64,000 bases of DNA. Source: CAYXVF01 sp964468125. Its GTDB lineage: Bacteria > Myxococcota > XYA12-FULL-58-9 > CAYXVF01. Numbering within the stretch: position 1 is the stretch's first letter; each line of letters starts with the position of its first letter. Location of the stretch: assembly GCA_964468125.1 (NCBI GenBank), contig CAYXVF010000015.1, forward strand, positions 15,977-79,976, written 5' to 3'. The notes below the pieces were generated by a model. That model did no database searches, was not told the DNA's origin, and saw only the letters and a program-made list of their open reading frames with translations. The translations under genes and the position numbers were made by a program. Of the stretch, positions 8,598 to 17,285 are shown piece after piece.

Positions 8598-9509
8598 ATG
8601 TGGTGGCGAAGACGAAAGCGGGCTGAGACTTCCCCGCAGCGAACGACCCTCCCCTCCGAGCTCTTCGCGCAGATCAAGACCATTCAGATGCGTTCGCAAC
8701 GCCTCGCCAGTGCAGACCTCGCGGGCGAGTGGACGAGCACCTTCAAAGGGCGAGGAATGGAATTCGAAGAGGTGCGCGAGTACCAGGCCGGTGACGATGT
8801 GCGTACCATCGACTGGAACGTGACCGCGCGCTCGGGGGTTCCGCACATAAAGACCTTCCGCGAAGAACGCGAGCTCACAGTGATGCTGCTGGTAGATCTG
8901 AGTGGCAGCAAGGACTTTGGCAGCGGCGACCGCCTCAAGAGCGAGGTCACCGCGGAGGTCGCGGCGCTTCTCGCCTACACTGCAATCCGCAGCAACGATC
9001 GGATGGGTCTCATCACCTTTTCCGATCAAATCGAGCATTTCGTTCCGCCAAAGAAGGGCCGTTCGCACGTGTGGGGAGTGATCCGCGAGGTCCTCGCCGC
9101 GCGAGGTGAGAGCAAAAGCACCAATATCGGTGCGGCTCTCGACTACCTTTCACATACGATTCGTCGTCCGGCGGTCGTGTTTCTGATCAGCGACTTCCTC
9201 GACCACGGATACGGGCATGCGCTACGCCTGGCCGCGAAACGACACGACCTCACCGCGGTGACCATTACGGACCCGAGGGAACGGGAGTTGCCGCCCGTCG
9301 GGTTGGTGCGCTTGATGGATGCGGAGACCGGCGAGGAGCGCCTCGTCGATACGCTCTCGCGACGTTCGCGGACCGAATTCACGCGTGCTGCGGTGCGCCA
9401 CGAGCGCTTTCGGGCACAGGAGCTACGTGCCTCCGGCGTGGGTCACATCGCCGTCCGCACCGACCGGTCTACAATCGAGCCCATCCTTCGCTATTTTCGA
9501 GCCCGTTGA
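8598..9509 (+). CDS. DUF58 (VWA-like) protein
   Basis: This 303-residue protein has the DUF58 signature FKGRGMEFEEVREYQAGDD followed by RTIDWNVTARSG, then a VWA-like half with LLVDLSGSKDFG (a DxSxS MIDAS-type metal site) and VVFLISDFLD. DUF58 proteins commonly follow moxR and are thought to be MoxR clients or partners. Its stop overlaps the next start (TGATG). The product is probably cytoplasmic because no signal sequence is present. Confidence 0.93.
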   Translation: MWWRRRKRAETSPQRTTLPSELFAQIKTIQMRSQRLASADLAGEWTSTFKGRGMEFEEVREYQAGDDVRTIDWNVTARSGVPHIKTFREERELTVMLLVDLSGSKDFGSGDRLKSEVTAEVAALLAYTAIRSNDRMGLITFSDQIEHFVPPKKGRSHVWGVIREVLAARGESKSTNIGAALDYLSHTIRRPAVVFLISDFLDHGYGHALRLAAKRHDLTAVTITDPRERELPPVGLVRLMDAETGEERLVDTLSRRSRTEFTRAAVRHERFRAQELRASGVGHIAVRTDRSTIEPILRYFRAR

Positions 9510-10459
9510 TGCGTCGACTGTTGTTCTCTTCCGCACTCGTTCTCGCCGCGTGGAGCTCAGGGAGCGTACCGGTCAGCTCGGACAGCTACGAGCCTGTCGA
9601 GCTCGACGCATTCGTTGATCGATCGCAGACGGTCGTCGGCATGCGCGTGATGTTCCGCGTCGTTCTGGAGCATCGCAGCACGCTCGACGTCGAGCTTCGT
9701 GCGCCCAGCGACGAGCTCGACGCACTCCCCATCGTCAGGAGCGGTCGCGAAGAAACCCGTCCCCTCGCCGGTCGCGCTCGACGCACCCAATGGTACTCGC
9801 TCGAGCCCGCGCGTGAGGGGTTGCTGAAGCTCCCCTCCTTTGAGGCGCGCTTTCGGGACGAGGCCGGTGACGAACAAACGCTCGCAACGGAGAATGTGTA
9901 TGTGACGGTGAGCGCGTCACCGAAGAACGATCCGGAATCGGAGCTTCGCGATATCTGGGGCCCAACGGCCCTGACGGAGCTACCCTGGTGGTGGTTTGCG
10001 CTCGGCGCCCTGGGTCTCGTGCTGGTCGCGGTGGTTCTCTGGCGTTTTCTTCACGGTGCCGGCGAGGACGTTGTCGCTCCCCTCACGCCCGAAGAGCTAG
10101 TCCGTCAACGGCTCGAACGGCTCGCGACCTTCGACGTGAGTACGAGAGACGGCGCACGGGAGTTTTGTTTCGAGCTCACCGAAGCCCTGCGGGCGCATCT
10201 AGAATCACTGTGCGACGTCAACGCCTCTGATCTCACGACGCAAGAAATCTCTACCGCCATTCAGACGACTTGGCTCGCCACGGATGTGCGCACGGAGCTC
10301 GTCCAAGTCCTTCGTGCCGCGGACCGCGTGAAATTCGCCGGCGACCGGGTGGATGTTTCGGAGCTGCGGCGTCTCCATCGACTCGCCGTACGATTCGTAG
10401 ACCGTGCCCGGCCTGACCCCAGCATCGGAAGCGATTCCGGCGAGGAGAAGGCGTCATGA
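9509..10459 (+). CDS. BatD-like/DUF4381-type membrane protein
   Basis: ATG 9509 overlaps the preceding stop. The 316-residue protein has a signal peptide, an extracytoplasmic Ig-like region (about 25-140, VELDAFVDRSQTVVGMRV), one membrane helix (about 155-178, WWWFALGALGLVLVAVVLW) and a cytoplasmic helical tail with FELTEALRAHLESL. This resembles DUF4381 and the N-terminal part of BatD, which usually occupy this operon position. It is a second, shorter BatD-like member besides the one at 13438. Confidence 0.78.
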   Translation: MRRLLFSSALVLAAWSSGSVPVSSDSYEPVELDAFVDRSQTVVGMRVMFRVVLEHRSTLDVELRAPSDELDALPIVRSGREETRPLAGRARRTQWYSLEPAREGLLKLPSFEARFRDEAGDEQTLATENVYVTVSASPKNDPESELRDIWGPTALTELPWWWFALGALGLVLVAVVLWRFLHGAGEDVVAPLTPEELVRQRLERLATFDVSTRDGAREFCFELTEALRAHLESLCDVNASDLTTQEISTAIQTTWLATDVRTELVQVLRAADRVKFAGDRVDVSELRRLHRLAVRFVDRARPDPSIGSDSGEEKAS

Positions 10460-11475
10460 TCGAGTTCGGCGCACGTTGGGTGTTCTGGGTCGCCGGCCCG
10501 CTCTACCTGCTCTGGGTGTCGACGTGGTTGGTCGTGCAGCTGCGTGGTCGACGCGAGGCGGTCATCCGATTCTCGTCCCTGGAAGAGCTCGAAATTCCGT
10601 CTTCCCATGCGTTCACGTTCCTTCGGCTCCTAACTCGCGCTCTGCGCGTGGCGACCCTGGGCCTGCTCATCGTGGCTCTTGCTCGGCCGCAGATCGCCAC
10701 GGACGAGTCTCCGATCTATTCCGAAGGGATCGACATCATGCTCGCCATCGACACCTCGGGCAGCATGAACGCGGTGGACCTCGATGCTGATCGCCCCATC
10801 CGTGAGCGCCGCTCGCGCCTCGAGGTCGTCAAGGACGTCGTAGAGGCTTTCGTTACCCGCCGCCCCGCCGATCAAATCGGAATGGTCGTATTTGGCTCCT
10901 GGGCCTACACTCAATGTCCGCTCACTCTCGACCATTCGATCCTTGGACGCTTCATCGAAGAGCTTCGCATTGGAGTTGCCGGGCGCTCGACTGCCATTGG
11001 TGACGCGATAGGAATAGCCGTCAAGCGGCTCCGTGACAGCACTGCCGAGTCGCGGGTACTCATCCTACTCACGGACGGCGAGAACAATTCGGGCAAGCTC
11101 GATCCACAAAAGGCGGCGGAAATCGCCAAGACCTTCGGGATTCGCATCTACACGATCGGTGCGGGCACTCGCGGAGAAGCGCCGGTCATCGACAACGGAC
11201 TCCTGGGACCGAGAGTGTCGATGGTCACGTCGAGCATCGACGATGAGGCACTGCAGCAGATCGCCGATACGACCGGCGGGTCATACTTCCGCGCAGAGGA
11301 CGTGCGCGCGCTCGCCGAGGTCTACGCGCAGATCGACGAGATGGAGAAGTCGACGATCGAGCGCGACGCGCTTCGCGAGTACGTAGACCTCTACCCCCGC
11401 TACTTGGGTGCCGCGTTGATTCTCGTCCTCCTCGAGCTGGCTATTCTCGCAACTCGCCTGAGGTCCATTCCATGA
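10456..11475 (+). CDS. batA: BatA-like VWA-domain membrane protein
   Basis: The 339-residue protein starts inside the previous stop (ATGA). It has N-terminal membrane helices (about 9-28 and 60-80) and a VWA domain with the MIDAS motif LAIDTSGSMN and ILLTDGENNSG. A C-terminal helix (YLGAALILVLLELAIL) follows. Family members are Bacteroides aerotolerance-type proteins, whose molecular role is not settled but is linked to envelope stress and MoxR. The MIDAS residues are intact, so divalent metal binding is plausible. Confidence 0.9.
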   Translation: MIEFGARWVFWVAGPLYLLWVSTWLVVQLRGRREAVIRFSSLEELEIPSSHAFTFLRLLTRALRVATLGLLIVALARPQIATDESPIYSEGIDIMLAIDTSGSMNAVDLDADRPIRERRSRLEVVKDVVEAFVTRRPADQIGMVVFGSWAYTQCPLTLDHSILGRFIEELRIGVAGRSTAIGDAIGIAVKRLRDSTAESRVLILLTDGENNSGKLDPQKAAEIAKTFGIRIYTIGAGTRGEAPVIDNGLLGPRVSMVTSSIDDEALQQIADTTGGSYFRAEDVRALAEVYAQIDEMEKSTIERDALREYVDLYPRYLGAALILVLLELAILATRLRSIP

Positions 11476-12527
11476 GGAGCACGTTCGGGTTCGTCACCTC
11501 GGGCCTCCTTCTGAGCGCTTGCGACCTGTCAGTGGCAAGACCGGATCGCTTGTTCCTCTTGCTCCTCATCCCCGCCCTCGTGGCCGCCGCCTACGCGGTG
11601 CAAAGACGCCGAGCAGTCCTTCTCGAGCGCTTTGCCGGATCGGCCGCGTCGCGTCTGGTGACCCACCTCGCGCCGTGGCGACGAACGAGCCGTCTCGTCC
11701 TCCTGTCGATCGCGCTCGGCGCTATCGTGCTTGCGCTCTCGGGTCTGCGCATCGGCTATCGCTGGGAGAACGTGTACCGTCGCGGCGTCGACATCATGAT
11801 TGTCCTCGACGTCTCGCGCAGCATGGATGCGAAAGACGCCGACGGCTCCGGCAACCTGAGCCGCCTGGTGCGTGCGAAACGGGAGATCATCGACCTGCTC
11901 GGAAAGCTGCAGGGGGACCGTGTGGGTATCGTCGTCTTTGCGGGGACGGCGGTGATCCGCTGCCCGCTCACGAGCGACTACCGAACGGTGGAGCTGCTCC
12001 TCGAGGGGGTCAGCAGCGACCTCGTAGCGGTGCAAGGGACCAACATCGGCGAGTCGATCGACCTCGCTCTCGAAGGCTTCAAGCGAGGACCGGGGAAATC
12101 GCAGGCGATCCTGCTCATCACCGACGGCGAGGATCACCTCGGCGACGTCGCAGGGGCAGCGAGTCGAGCCTCGGCGCAAGGCGTCCGGATCTTTGCGATC
12201 GGCGTTGGAAAACCGGAGGGGGCTCCGGTCCCCGGCGTCGGCGGCGGGTTTCATACGGATCGCGCGGGGGAGGTCGTGGTCAGTCGCCTCGACGAATCCG
12301 CCCTCGAGGCCCTCGCCCTCGACACCGGCGGCCGATACGTGCGTTCGGTCACTGGTGACGTTGATCTCGAGCAAATCTATCTCGAAGGTATTCGGAGAAC
12401 CGTAAAGTCGCGCGACTTCGACTCGAAACGGGACAAACGATGGTACGATCGATTCCAATGGTTGGTGGTGCTCGCCTTGGTCGCACTCGCCCTCGAGCCC
12501 CTCATCGGCGATGGGGTGCGCGAATGA
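11472..12527 (+). CDS. batB: BatB-like VWA-domain membrane protein
   Basis: This 351-residue protein overlaps the previous gene (ATGA). It has helices near the N-terminus (LFLLLLIPALVAAAYAV and LVLLSIALGAIVLALSG), a VWA domain with MIVLDVSRSMDAKD (DxSxS intact) and ILLITDGEDH, and a C-terminal helix (WLVVLALVALALEPL). It is a paralogue of the preceding BatA-like protein, and tandem VWA genes are typical of bat operons. Together they probably form an inner-membrane VWA assembly working with MoxR. Confidence 0.9.
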   Translation: MRSTFGFVTSGLLLSACDLSVARPDRLFLLLLIPALVAAAYAVQRRRAVLLERFAGSAASRLVTHLAPWRRTSRLVLLSIALGAIVLALSGLRIGYRWENVYRRGVDIMIVLDVSRSMDAKDADGSGNLSRLVRAKREIIDLLGKLQGDRVGIVVFAGTAVIRCPLTSDYRTVELLLEGVSSDLVAVQGTNIGESIDLALEGFKRGPGKSQAILLITDGEDHLGDVAGAASRASAQGVRIFAIGVGKPEGAPVPGVGGGFHTDRAGEVVVSRLDESALEALALDTGGRYVRSVTGDVDLEQIYLEGIRRTVKSRDFDSKRDKRWYDRFQWLVVLALVALALEPLIGDGVRE

Positions 12528-13441
12528 AGAAGCTCCTGTGCCTGCTGCTGCTCGCCCTTCCCGGCACGGCCAACGCGGCGGATCCCTACGCGGCTTTTGA
12601 ACGGGGCGATTACGCCACCGCCCTCCAGGGCTTCCAAGCGCTCCAGACACAGAATCCGTCCGACCTCGACGTCCTGGACCACATCGCAAGCTCCCACTAC
12701 CGGATGGGGAACTTCGAGGCGGCGCGACGGGCGTACTCGCAGTTTCTCGACCGGGCGCCGCAGGAGCTACGCGCGAAGGTGCTCTACAACCTGGCGAATT
12801 CGGAGGCTCGAAACGGCCAATTCGAGCGCGCTCTGCAGCACTATCGAGAGGTACTCGAACGGGAGCCAACAAACGAAGACGCGCAACACAACATGCGAGT
12901 AGTGCAGCAGCTGATGCAGACTCCGCCACCCCAGCCGGAATCCGGCGACGGGCAGCGGGAGGAACAACAGCGCGGCGAATCCTCGAAGGGCCAACGCGGA
13001 CAGTCAAAGGCGCAGGACAGCGACGCACGCCAGGGTGACCCCGAGGATGAGCGTGAGGTAAACGCCGGCAGAGCTCGTCCCCGAGACCGCGACGGAGACG
13101 GAATTCCGAATCGGGTCGAGCGTCGTTCCGAGTACGGGTCCGATCCAAGAAACCCAGATAGCGACGGCGATGGGATCCCCGACGGCGAAGAAGACAAGAA
13201 CCGCAACGGCAAAGTCGATCGGGGCGAAACCGACCCCACCAAAGCAGACAGCGATGGCGACGGGATCCCCGACGGTAGCGACGCTCGTCCCACGGACCCG
13301 AGCCAGCAGCTTCCTGAACGCTCCCCGAGCGACGGCCTGTCGCCGGAGGAGGCCGATCGTTATCTTCGAGCCTTGGAGGAGCGCCCGCCGGTTCCCCCTC
13401 TCCGCCGTCGTAGTGGCGTCATGCAGGAGAAGGATTGGTGA
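12524..13441 (+). CDS. batC: BatC-like TPR protein fused to Ca-binding-type repeats
   Basis: ATG 12524 overlaps the batB stop. The 305-residue product has signal peptide MKKLLCLLLLALPGTANA and TPR repeats (about 20-125; YRMGNFEAARRAYSQFLDRA, FERALQHYREVLEREP). A Gln/Arg/Glu-rich linker leads to an acidic C-terminal segment (about 180-265) with repeated D-x-D-x-D-G motifs (DRDGDGIPNRVE, PDSDGDGIPDGEEDK, ADSDGDGIPDGSDA). These match thrombospondin type 3-like calcium-binding repeats. BatC normally has only TPRs, so this fusion is unusual. It is coupled to batD (GTGA). Confidence 0.85.
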   Translation: MKKLLCLLLLALPGTANAADPYAAFERGDYATALQGFQALQTQNPSDLDVLDHIASSHYRMGNFEAARRAYSQFLDRAPQELRAKVLYNLANSEARNGQFERALQHYREVLEREPTNEDAQHNMRVVQQLMQTPPPQPESGDGQREEQQRGESSKGQRGQSKAQDSDARQGDPEDEREVNAGRARPRDRDGDGIPNRVERRSEYGSDPRNPDSDGDGIPDGEEDKNRNGKVDRGETDPTKADSDGDGIPDGSDARPTDPSQQLPERSPSDGLSPEEADRYLRALEERPPVPPLRRRSGVMQEKDW

Positions 13442-15090
13442 GCGTCCTCCTCGTGCAGGTGATCCTGACCCTTGCCAGTGGACCGGTCCACGCGGTGGTC
13501 GACCGATCACAGGCGAGCCTTGAAGATGAGATCATCCTGACGGTCCTGATCGATGATGTGCGCGCGAGAGAGCCCGAGCTTCCGCGCATTCCCGGCGCGC
13601 GCGTCGCACGTCGTGGCCATTTTCGCACCAGCCAGAGTATCAATGGCGTGCGTGTGGATACGGTCGCCTTTCGCTACGCCCTGTCGCCAAAACGCGTAGG
13701 AACGCTACGGATCCCGTCCATCCCCATTCCTGTCGGGACGCGACTCCACCGGACCGAGCCCATCAACGTAAAAATCGTAGGCGAGAGCAGTCCCGGCGGC
13801 CTTCGGCCATTCTTCGCGATCGCCGAAGTCAGCCAGGCGCGCCCCTATCGCTCACAGCAGGTGGTCTACACGCTTCAACTCTACGGCGAGCTTTTGAACA
13901 TTTCCTGTAACAAGGTCGAATGGCCAGACTTCGATCAGTTCATCGTCGAAGACATCGGACAGGAACGTCGCTTCGAGACCGTACGTGGCGGCCGTCGTTT
14001 TCGCGTTCTCGAGTTGCGTAAAGCGCTCTATCCGCTCGAACCCGGTACCATCACCATCCCAGCAGCGAGGCTCACCTGCACGGTAACCTATCCTTCGACC
14101 CGCAACGTCTTCCCTGGGGGGATCTTCGGCGATCAGCGCACGGAGACGAAGATTCTCGAGACGGAGCCGATCACCCTGGAGGTCCGCGCGTTGCCGACGC
14201 CGCCGGACGACTTCAGCAACATCGTCGGGCGGGTTCAGATCAACAGCAACATGAGCGAACGAAGACTGATGGCCGGCAGCTCAGCCACTCAGACCCTATA
14301 CGTGCAAAGCGATGGCAACCTCCGCGGCTTCGTTCCACCGCGTCCGAGCCTGGACGGGGTGAAGATCTACGACGACCAAGCGGAGGTTCGTTTGAGTGAC
14401 CGGGGCAATCGACTCGAGTCGCTCATGCAGATGAACCGCGCCTTTGTTCCGGTGCGCGAGGGCGCGCTCGCGATTCCGGAGATCCGCTTCAGCTATTTCA
14501 ACCCGGAGTCAGGCCGCTACGAACGCGCGAGCGCTCCGGGCTTTACACTCCAAGTCACCCCCAACCCGGACGCGGAGTCCCTTCGCTTGGTCGACGGCAC
14601 CGGACGAGAGGAGAAGCAAGACGTCGTGGTGGCGGACGCGACTTTGATGCCTTACGCCGCTGCACCGACGCTAGGAGTGCGTGCGCCGCCGAGCTGGGTC
14701 GTCCTGCTCGCCGTACTCCTGCCGCCGCTCGCCTTGCTCGCTTCGTTCGTTCGCACGCGCCAGCGCCGTGACGGAAATCGCGCGCCGATTCGACGCATTC
14801 TTGCGCCGCTCCGTGAAGAGTCCGCTCAAAGTGCCGAGACCGTGGAACGGGTGGTACGCGAGGTCTTGAGCCGCGGTGGCGAGCGTTTCCGCGCCCTCAC
14901 CGCCGCCGAGATCGAGACGCGCTTGACCGAGTGCGGCGTGGCGCCGGCGGACGGTGCAGCGATGGCGAGCTGGCTACGATGGGCCGAAGCCTCGCGCTTT
15001 GGCGGTACCACGAACGCCCCGCCCTCGGGTCCCGAGGATCTCGCCGAGCTGTTGAGTCGACTCGACCGGAAACTCAAGGCGGACACCTGA
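13438..15090 (+). CDS. batD: BatD-like protein
   Basis: The start GTG 13438 overlaps the stop of the previous gene. The 550-residue product has a signal peptide ending near VHA, tandem Ig-like beta domains (AVVDRSQASLEDEIIL, VYTLQLYGELLN, TIPAARLTCTVTYP), a membrane helix (about 422-440, WVVLLAVLLPPLALLASFV) and a cytoplasmic tail. This is the usual BatD layout. Its large extracytoplasmic part would contact the batA/batB proteins. It is coupled to the next gene by a TGATG overlap. Confidence 0.88.
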   Translation: MSVLLVQVILTLASGPVHAVVDRSQASLEDEIILTVLIDDVRAREPELPRIPGARVARRGHFRTSQSINGVRVDTVAFRYALSPKRVGTLRIPSIPIPVGTRLHRTEPINVKIVGESSPGGLRPFFAIAEVSQARPYRSQQVVYTLQLYGELLNISCNKVEWPDFDQFIVEDIGQERRFETVRGGRRFRVLELRKALYPLEPGTITIPAARLTCTVTYPSTRNVFPGGIFGDQRTETKILETEPITLEVRALPTPPDDFSNIVGRVQINSNMSERRLMAGSSATQTLYVQSDGNLRGFVPPRPSLDGVKIYDDQAEVRLSDRGNRLESLMQMNRAFVPVREGALAIPEIRFSYFNPESGRYERASAPGFTLQVTPNPDAESLRLVDGTGREEKQDVVVADATLMPYAAAPTLGVRAPPSWVVLLAVLLPPLALLASFVRTRQRRDGNRAPIRRILAPLREESAQSAETVERVVREVLSRGGERFRALTAAEIETRLTECGVAPADGAAMASWLRWAEASRFGGTTNAPPSGPEDLAELLSRLDRKLKADT

Positions 15091-15809
15091 TGGTTGCGCT
15101 CCTGATGGTGCTCGCGTTGGTCGGTGCTGACTCGACGACGCTTCTGCGCGAGGCGAACACCGCCGCGGAGCAAGGTCAACTCGAGAAGGCGATCGCGCGC
15201 TATCGCGCGCTTCTGGCCGAGGACCCGGACGCCACCGGAGCGTGGCTGAATCTCGGAAATACCGCCTATCGCGCTGGAGAGCTCGCCCGTGCGATCGCTG
15301 CGTTCCGGATCGCCGAAGCGAAAGCCCCGCGCGATTTGCGCGTGGCGAACAGCCTCGCCCACGCACGCCGCGACGTGAAAGACCGCGTCGAGCCTCCCGC
15401 TCCTCCCGCGATCCTTCGCGGCCTCTTCTTTTGGCATTACGGCTTCAGCGTCGCGGAGCTCGGCTGGATTCTGCTGCTCACGAGCCCGCTCTTCTGGGGC
15501 GCAGCGATCTATTTCCGAAGCCGCGGGCACCTCTCTCCCTGGTTCGTCGGCATCGGGGGGGCGGTGCTGGTCGCCCTCGTTGCATCCTTCTCGATTCGAC
15601 TCTGGAGTCCGTGGCGGGTGGCGGTCGTCAGCCGCGACGGAGCTTCGGTGCGCACCAGCACCGACCGACGCTCGGACGTTCGCTTCGAGCTCAACGAGGG
15701 GTCAGAGCTCCGTTGGCGCGAGCGTGCCGCCGAGTGGGTCCGCGTTTCGCTGCCCAACGGGCAGCAGGGCTGGGTGCACGAGGACGACATCATTCTTCTG
15801 AAGCTCTGA
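15090..15809 (+). CDS. batE: BatE-like TPR/SH3 membrane protein
   Basis: ATG 15090 overlaps the batD stop. The 239 residues comprise a signal or anchor, TPRs (about 14-85; EQGQLEKAIARYRALLAEDP, LNLGNTAYRAGELARAIAAF), two membrane helices (about 115-170) and a C-terminal bacterial SH3 domain (VRTSTDRRSDVRFELNEGSE, QQGWVHEDDIILL). BatE-type proteins have this TPR plus SH3 plan. This is the last gene of the operon. Its last 108 bases overlap the 3' end of the convergent mrfB-like gene. Confidence 0.86.
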   Translation: MVALLMVLALVGADSTTLLREANTAAEQGQLEKAIARYRALLAEDPDATGAWLNLGNTAYRAGELARAIAAFRIAEAKAPRDLRVANSLAHARRDVKDRVEPPAPPAILRGLFFWHYGFSVAELGWILLLTSPLFWGAAIYFRSRGHLSPWFVGIGGAVLVALVASFSIRLWSPWRVAVVSRDGASVRTSTDRRSDVRFELNEGSELRWRERAAEWVRVSLPNGQQGWVHEDDIILLKL

Positions 15810-17285
15810 ATCGCGACCGAGCTTGCGGCGAATTCGGGCGATTCGAATCCCGTGGGCCTCGGGTTCTTCCGCCTCCACCGCCCGCCCGGCGTAGCGAAGC
15901 GCCTCCTCGAACGAGCGCAGCTTGTGCTCGAGGAGCTTTGCGAGCTCGAGGGCGATCGCCGCATCGCTCGGGCGATCGCCGGAATGCGACAGAGCCTGCA
16001 GCAGATGCGCCTTCGCGTCGCGGTAGCGTTGCTCTTTCTTCGCCACGGTGGCGGCGAGATGATGCGCTTCTCGAGCCGTTTCACCCGTGGCGCGCGTTGC
16101 GCGGTCGGCCAAGAGCTTAGCGGAGCTGAGGTCACGCGCTCGGAGCGCCGTGCGCGCGAGTCCGAGCTGGTCCGACGCGCACTCCACTGTCGGATCGCAA
16201 CGGTAGCGAAGTGCGAGGTCGCCCAGGAGCGCCGCGAGCGACACCAGATCATGAGCGTTGTGCTCGATTACCGGATTCAGCACCGCACCAGGAGCCCCCG
16301 CGAGAAATTGCGCGTACGTCTCCGGGATCCGGCCGCCGCCGATGTCGTCCACCCGCCCCAAGCCGAGCACGGACTCTTCGACCGCCGTGAGGCTCACTTC
16401 CGCGAGCCGCGCCTTGAACACCCGGCGGGCACAATGGAGCAGATCGAGATGGGGTGGAAGCTTTGGCGGATCCGAGCGGTTCATGATGTAGCGGGTGCGC
16501 AGGAGCGGCCAGTCGAAGCTCTTCCCGTTGTAGCTGACAACGCAGCTCGCCCACTCGATCCGCTCGCGAAGGCGCGCGAGAATAGGCCCCTCTTCACCCG
16601 GTTGACGCAGCACCAGCTGCTCGACCACCATCTCGCGCTCTTCAAACCAGGCGAGCCCCAGGAGAAACGGCAGTGTTCCGGTGCCACCGGCGAGCCCGGT
16701 AGTCTCCGTGTCAAAATAGAGCGCGCGCGTGAGGTCGACCTCTTCGAGGGTAGGATCGAGGGCGATCCGGGCGAAGTCTCGGGAGGAAGCGCTCAGAGCG
16801 AGGGCGATCGGCGTATTGCCCTGCACATGAGAGGGGCGCAGCCGCTTGCGCACCCGGTGCATGCGTCCGAGGGGCGTCTCGACCGTTTCGCCGAGCAGTG
16901 CGCTCGCGAGCTCGCTTCCGTCCACCTCTACGTGCGTCGGGGCTGAGAAGATGTTCGTGGCCGAATACGTCGCATCCTGGGGCCCGTCCTCGTACTCGGG
17001 CTCCGGCGAATACACGCGCTGGCTCGCGCGATGACGACGCTGCATCGCTTCGAGCCGCTGGCGGATCGCGTCCACGCGCTCCCGCAGCTCACGGCGCAGC
17101 TCGTTGTCTTCCTCGGGCTCCACCTCCTCGGGCTCCGTCGCCTCGAAACCGCCGCCTTGCACCTCCCGCTCGACCGACGAGCGCTCCTCCCGTTCAGCTG
17201 TTGCCGATGCGCCCGGCGCACGCGCTGTCGAAACCGACCCCGGCCCCGCGCTCTTCAGGCGTGCGAGCTTTGCGCGGAGACTCAC
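15702..17285 (-). CDS. mrfB: MrfB/YprB-like DEDD exonuclease with TPR tail
   Basis: The 527-residue product has an RNase H-like exonuclease domain (about 185-345): LYFDTETTGLAGG supplies Asp and Glu, SYNGKSFDWPLLRTRYI supplies Asp, and HNAHDLVSLAALLGD the last DEDDh ligands. TPR-like helices follow (REAHHLAATVAKKEQRYRDA). The plan matches Bacillus subtilis MrfB (YprB), an exonuclease of mitomycin repair acting with helicase MrfA. GTG 17285 overlaps the mrfA stop (GTGA). The last ~35 residues read through the antisense of batE and are probably not conserved. Confidence 0.87.
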   Translation of the reverse strand: MSLRAKLARLKSAGPGSVSTARAPGASATAEREERSSVEREVQGGGFEATEPEEVEPEEDNELRRELRERVDAIRQRLEAMQRRHRASQRVYSPEPEYEDGPQDATYSATNIFSAPTHVEVDGSELASALLGETVETPLGRMHRVRKRLRPSHVQGNTPIALALSASSRDFARIALDPTLEEVDLTRALYFDTETTGLAGGTGTLPFLLGLAWFEEREMVVEQLVLRQPGEEGPILARLRERIEWASCVVSYNGKSFDWPLLRTRYIMNRSDPPKLPPHLDLLHCARRVFKARLAEVSLTAVEESVLGLGRVDDIGGGRIPETYAQFLAGAPGAVLNPVIEHNAHDLVSLAALLGDLALRYRCDPTVECASDQLGLARTALRARDLSSAKLLADRATRATGETAREAHHLAATVAKKEQRYRDAKAHLLQALSHSGDRPSDAAIALELAKLLEHKLRSFEEALRYAGRAVEAEEPEAHGIRIARIRRKLGRDSELQKNDVVLVHPALLPVGQRNADPLGGTLAPTEL

